64,000 nucleotides of DNA from positions 4,705,501-4,769,500 of the forward strand of contig NZ_CP087176.1 of assembly GCF_024748695.1 (NCBI RefSeq), in the 5' to 3' direction. This document shows, piece after piece, positions 61,548-64,000 of this stretch (positions within the stretch are counted from its first letter, which is position 1; each line of letters begins with the position of its first letter). The notes under the pieces are model-generated. The model was not told the DNA's origin, did not search any database, and saw only the letters and a program-made list of their open reading frames with translations. The translations under genes were made by a program, and so were the position numbers. The stretch comes from Pseudomonas sp. B21-040. GTDB taxonomy: Bacteria > Pseudomonadota > Gammaproteobacteria > Pseudomonadales > Pseudomonadaceae.

Positions 61548-63221
61548 TTAATCTTCGCGATAGCGACGCAGCTTCAACTGCTTACCGGCAACGCGAGTGT
61601 CCTTCAGTTTGGTCAGGAGCTTCTCCAGACCATCTTCCGGCAACTCGACGAGGCTGAAGCTGTCGCGCACCTGGATGCGACCGATCGCTTCACGAGCCAG
61701 GCCACCTTCGTTCAGGATGGCGCCCAGCAGGTTCTTGGCAGCGATACCGTCACGCGCACCCAGCGCGGTACGGCAACGAGCACGACCTTCAGCCAATGGA
61801 ACCGGAGCACGACGCTCACGATCACCACGGTCCGGACGATCACCAGTACGCTCTGGACGATCACCGCGCGGAGCGTTGTTCGGCACCAATGGACGTTCTT
61901 TCTCGATCGCGGCCAGGGTCAGCGCCTGAGCGTTGGTTGCCTTGCGCAGCAGAGCAGCGGCCAGTGCACGCGGAGTGCAACCGATGTCGGCAGTCAGGCG
62001 ATCCAGCAGATCACCGTGAGTCGATTCGGCATCGCCAACCAGCGGCGACAGGCTGTTGGTCAGTTTCTTGATGCGGGCATCGAGAACGGCCTGAGCGTCC
62101 GGCAGGCGAACTTCAGCAACCTTTTGACCCGTTACACGCTCGATCACTTGCAGCATGCGGCGCTCACGTGGAGTCACCAGCAGCAGTGCACGACCTTCGC
62201 GACCGGCACGACCGGTACGGCCGATACGGTGAACGTAGGATTCCGGATCGTACGGCATGTCAACGTTGAACACGTGAGTGATGCGCGGAACGTCCAGGCC
62301 ACGAGCAGCAACGTCGGTCGCCACAACGATGTCCAGACGGCCATCCTTGAGGGAGTCGATCACGCGCTCACGCTGGTTCTGGGCAATGTCACCGTTCAGC
62401 GCAGCGGCTTTGTAGCCTTTGGCTTCCAGGGCGCTGGCCAGGTCCAGGGTCGCTTGCTTGGTGCGCACGAACATGATCAGGGCGTCGAAATCTTCCACTT
62501 CCAGCAGGCTCAATACAGCCGAGGTCTTCTGGTCAGCGTGAACCAACAGGTGAGCCTGTTCGATCGCGGTAACGGTCTGAGTCTTGGTCTGGATCTTCAC
62601 GTGTTGCGGATCGCGCAGATGGCGTTCGGCAATGGCACGGATCGACTGCGGCAGGGTGGCCGAGAACAATACGGTCTGACGGGTTGCAGGCAAGGCCTTG
62701 AAGATAACTTCGAGGTCGTCCATGAAACCCAGTTTGAGCATTTCGTCAGCTTCGTCGAGGACCAGGTGATTCACGGTCGACAGGACTTTTTCGTCACGAC
62801 GCAGGTGGTCGCACAGACGGCCCGGAGTGGCGACAACGATCTGTGCGCCATTACGGATTGCTTTCAGTTGTGGACCCATAGGGGCGCCGCCGTAAACGGC
62901 CACAACGGTAACGCCCGGCATTTGCTTGGCATAGGTTTCGAAAGCGGTTGCTACTTGCAGCGCCAACTCACGGGTTGGCGCCAGGATCAGGGCTTGCGGC
63001 TCGCGCTTGGCAGGATCGATGCAATGCAGGATAGGCAAAGCGAACGCGGCGGTTTTACCCGTACCGGTTTGCGCCTGACCAATCATGTCCTGGCCGGCCA
63101 TGATGATCGGGATCGATTGCTGCTGAATAGCCGAAGGCTCTTCGTAGCCAGTCGCAATGACGGCTGCAAGAATATTCGGATTAAGATTAAAAGCGGCGAA
63201 GCCGCCGGTTTCCTGGGTCAT
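61548..63221 (-). CDS. deaD: DEAD-box ATP-dependent RNA helicase DeaD/CsdA
   Basis: A 557-aa helicase. Conserved motifs are the Q motif (GYEEPSAIQQQSIP), AQTGTGKT at 50-57, PTRELALQVA, ATPGR, DEAD in LVLDEADEMLK, SAT in VLFSATLPQ, RGLDVPRITHVFNVD and HRIGRTGRAGR. The C-terminus holds the DbpA-like RNA-binding domain and basic spacer (RGDRPERTGDRPDRGDRER). It aids ribosome assembly and mRNA unwinding, especially in the cold. The start at 63221 gives the family N-terminus MTQETGGFAAFNLN. The leader is about 210 nt long and folds over the start codon. Confidence 0.94.
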   Translation of the reverse strand: MTQETGGFAAFNLNPNILAAVIATGYEEPSAIQQQSIPIIMAGQDMIGQAQTGTGKTAAFALPILHCIDPAKREPQALILAPTRELALQVATAFETYAKQMPGVTVVAVYGGAPMGPQLKAIRNGAQIVVATPGRLCDHLRRDEKVLSTVNHLVLDEADEMLKLGFMDDLEVIFKALPATRQTVLFSATLPQSIRAIAERHLRDPQHVKIQTKTQTVTAIEQAHLLVHADQKTSAVLSLLEVEDFDALIMFVRTKQATLDLASALEAKGYKAAALNGDIAQNQRERVIDSLKDGRLDIVVATDVAARGLDVPRITHVFNVDMPYDPESYVHRIGRTGRAGREGRALLLVTPRERRMLQVIERVTGQKVAEVRLPDAQAVLDARIKKLTNSLSPLVGDAESTHGDLLDRLTADIGCTPRALAAALLRKATNAQALTLAAIEKERPLVPNNAPRGDRPERTGDRPDRGDRERRAPVPLAEGRARCRTALGARDGIAAKNLLGAILNEGGLAREAIGRIQVRDSFSLVELPEDGLEKLLTKLKDTRVAGKQLKLRRYRED

Positions 63222-63256
63222 GGGTCTGCCTCTAAGTGCATCCGCAAAGACCCATG
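63219..63256 (-). promoter_or_regulatory. Hairpin sequestering the deaD start codon
   Basis: In the deaD mRNA CAUGGGUCU (63256-63248) pairs perfectly with AGACCCAUG (63227-63219), and the latter ends with the AUG start codon. The 20-nt loop contains the GAGG ribosome-binding site. It could act as an autoregulatory or temperature-sensitive translational switch. Confidence 0.6.
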
Positions 63257-63642
63257 CTCCAAAGCTGCGCATGCCGTGTAAGACTCAAGAGTCGCCCTGG
63301 CTGCTTTGTCGGCGGGGATTTGCGAAAACGAATGAATGAAAAAGATTCGTCAAGGAAGAGTCCGCTGTGCGGACGTGCAGCCGAAGCTGACTTCGGGGAA
63401 TTGCGCTACCTAAACGCGGCCCGGTTAAAGGCCGGCGCGCACTATACCGGAATTCGCCCAAAAAGGGAGCATTATTTGTCGGAAAACTGACGGATACACC
63501 GTTGTGTCACAGGCTTTGCGGATAATCGTGCAGCAGTCTATTTTTCAAAGGCCCGGCCCTGCTGGCGATGGCGCTAAAACGGTTCACTGTTATCACGCAG
63601 ACCTGAGGTCTGACACACCCTTCCCTCCCGAGGAAATGCAGC
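63222..63642. promoter_or_regulatory. deaD long leader and divergent region to crotonase gene
   Basis: About 420 bp without a gene. A -10 TATAGT for deaD is at 63446-63441 on the minus strand with a poor -35; the predicted leader is about 210 nt. The deaD start hairpin lies at its end. AGGAA for the crotonase gene is near 63631-63635. Confidence 0.5.
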
Positions 63643-64000
63643 ATGAATCAGCCCTGCTCCAGTCGTGTAACCCGTGAACGACGTGACCATGTGCTGCTGA
63701 TCGGCCTGGATCGGGTCGCCAAACGCAACGCCTTTGACCTCGACCTGCTCAACGAGCTGAGCCTGGCCTATGGCGAGTTCGAAGCGGACAACGAGGCGCG
63801 GGTGGCCGTGGTGTTTGGCCATGGGGAACACTTCACCGCCGGGCTCGATCTGGTCAACACCAGCGCGGCATTGGCCGAAGGCTGGCAAGCACCGGCAGGA
63901 GGCTGCGATCCGTGGGGTGTTTTTGCTGGCCCCCGCGTCAGCAAACCGGTGATAGTGGCCGCTCAGGGTTATTGCCTGACCATCGGCATCGAGTTGATGC
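63643..64000 (+). CDS. Crotonase/enoyl-CoA hydratase family protein, 3' end outside window
   Basis: The first 119 codons encode a crotonase-fold N-terminus: VTRERRDHVLLIGLDRVAKR, NAFDLDLLNELSLAYGEFEA, and the oxyanion-hole segment VAVVFGHGEHFTAGLDLVNT, then VSKPVIVAAQGYCLTIGIEL. It could be an enoyl-CoA hydratase or isomerase; the catalytic residues of the second half are outside the window. Synteny beside deaD matches a hydratase gene in P. aeruginosa (PA2841). Confidence 0.85.
   Translation, partial: MNQPCSSRVTRERRDHVLLIGLDRVAKRNAFDLDLLNELSLAYGEFEADNEARVAVVFGHGEHFTAGLDLVNTSAALAEGWQAPAGGCDPWGVFAGPRVSKPVIVAAQGYCLTIGIELM

Noticed and set aside
62016..63281. 421-codon plus-strand ORF over deaD
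   Set aside because: Antisense shadow; all helicase motifs are in the minus-strand frame.

Overview
The window is about 60% GC chromosomal DNA from a Pseudomonas of the fluorescens lineage. This rests on the iron-starvation sigma factor PvdS with a Fur box, Pseudomonas-type REP elements (GCGGGCAAGCCCGC cores), the acyclic-terpene (atu) cluster, and gene orders I recall from P. aeruginosa: dsbR-dsbS-dsbD-dsbE-dsbG, moeA-moaB-mobA, dgt-rocA2/rocS2, and sagS-ospR-gpx-msrB-alaA-htpX-tpm-deaD. It is dense core genome with about 60 genes. I see no prophage, insertion sequence, CRISPR array, rRNA or tRNA gene.

Layout. 1-3.6 kb: partial aminopeptidase P, a stand-alone cysteine desulfurase, a LysE exporter and a small lipoprotein. 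3.8-8.7 kb: a sulfur-scavenging locus (sfnR-type sigma-54 activator; metQ, metI and sfnB behind a sigma-54-like promoter, with no metN), with soxR and its target monooxygenase between them. 9-15 kb: a VOC protein, then the DsbRS two-component system divergent from dsbD-dsbE-dsbG. 15.2-16.7 kb: pvdS and a periplasmic binding protein. 16.8-26 kb: atuR and atuABCDEF for citronellol/geraniol breakdown, with paired operators in the atuR-atuA gap and repeat elements inside the operon. 26-29 kb: an exonuclease, ppnP, a MOSC protein and cheV. 29.3-31.8 kb: a degenerate HPt-like protein with a NarL-type kinase/regulator pair.

31.8-42.3 kb: yegS, the MoCo genes moeA-moaB divergent from mobA, small lipoproteins, an RluA-type pseudouridine synthase, a LexA-boxed gene, a glutaredoxin-like protein, a Kef antiporter, an ammonium transporter with a sigma-54-like promoter, and a ribosome/membrane-associated yqjD-like trio. 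42.5-51.9 kb: dgt, an orphan receiver, a BvgA/BvgS-like pair (rocA2/rocS2 by synteny) and a large HD-GYP protein with an unusual insertion. 51.9-64 kb: msrC and an AAA protein, sagS, the ospR/gpx/msrB peroxide-repair group, alaA, htpX, tpm, an extradiol dioxygenase, deaD with a start-codon-sequestering hairpin, and a partial crotonase.

Themes are thiol/oxidant homeostasis (Dsb, SoxR, OspR/Gpx, MsrB, MsrC), sulfur and nitrogen starvation through sigma-54, and dense two-component and c-di-GMP-type signalling. The most notable regulatory observations are the deaD hairpin, the sigma-54 sites before sfnB and amt, the atuR operators, the LexA box, the gpx-ospR palindromes and the repeated 8-mers between dsbR and dsbD.
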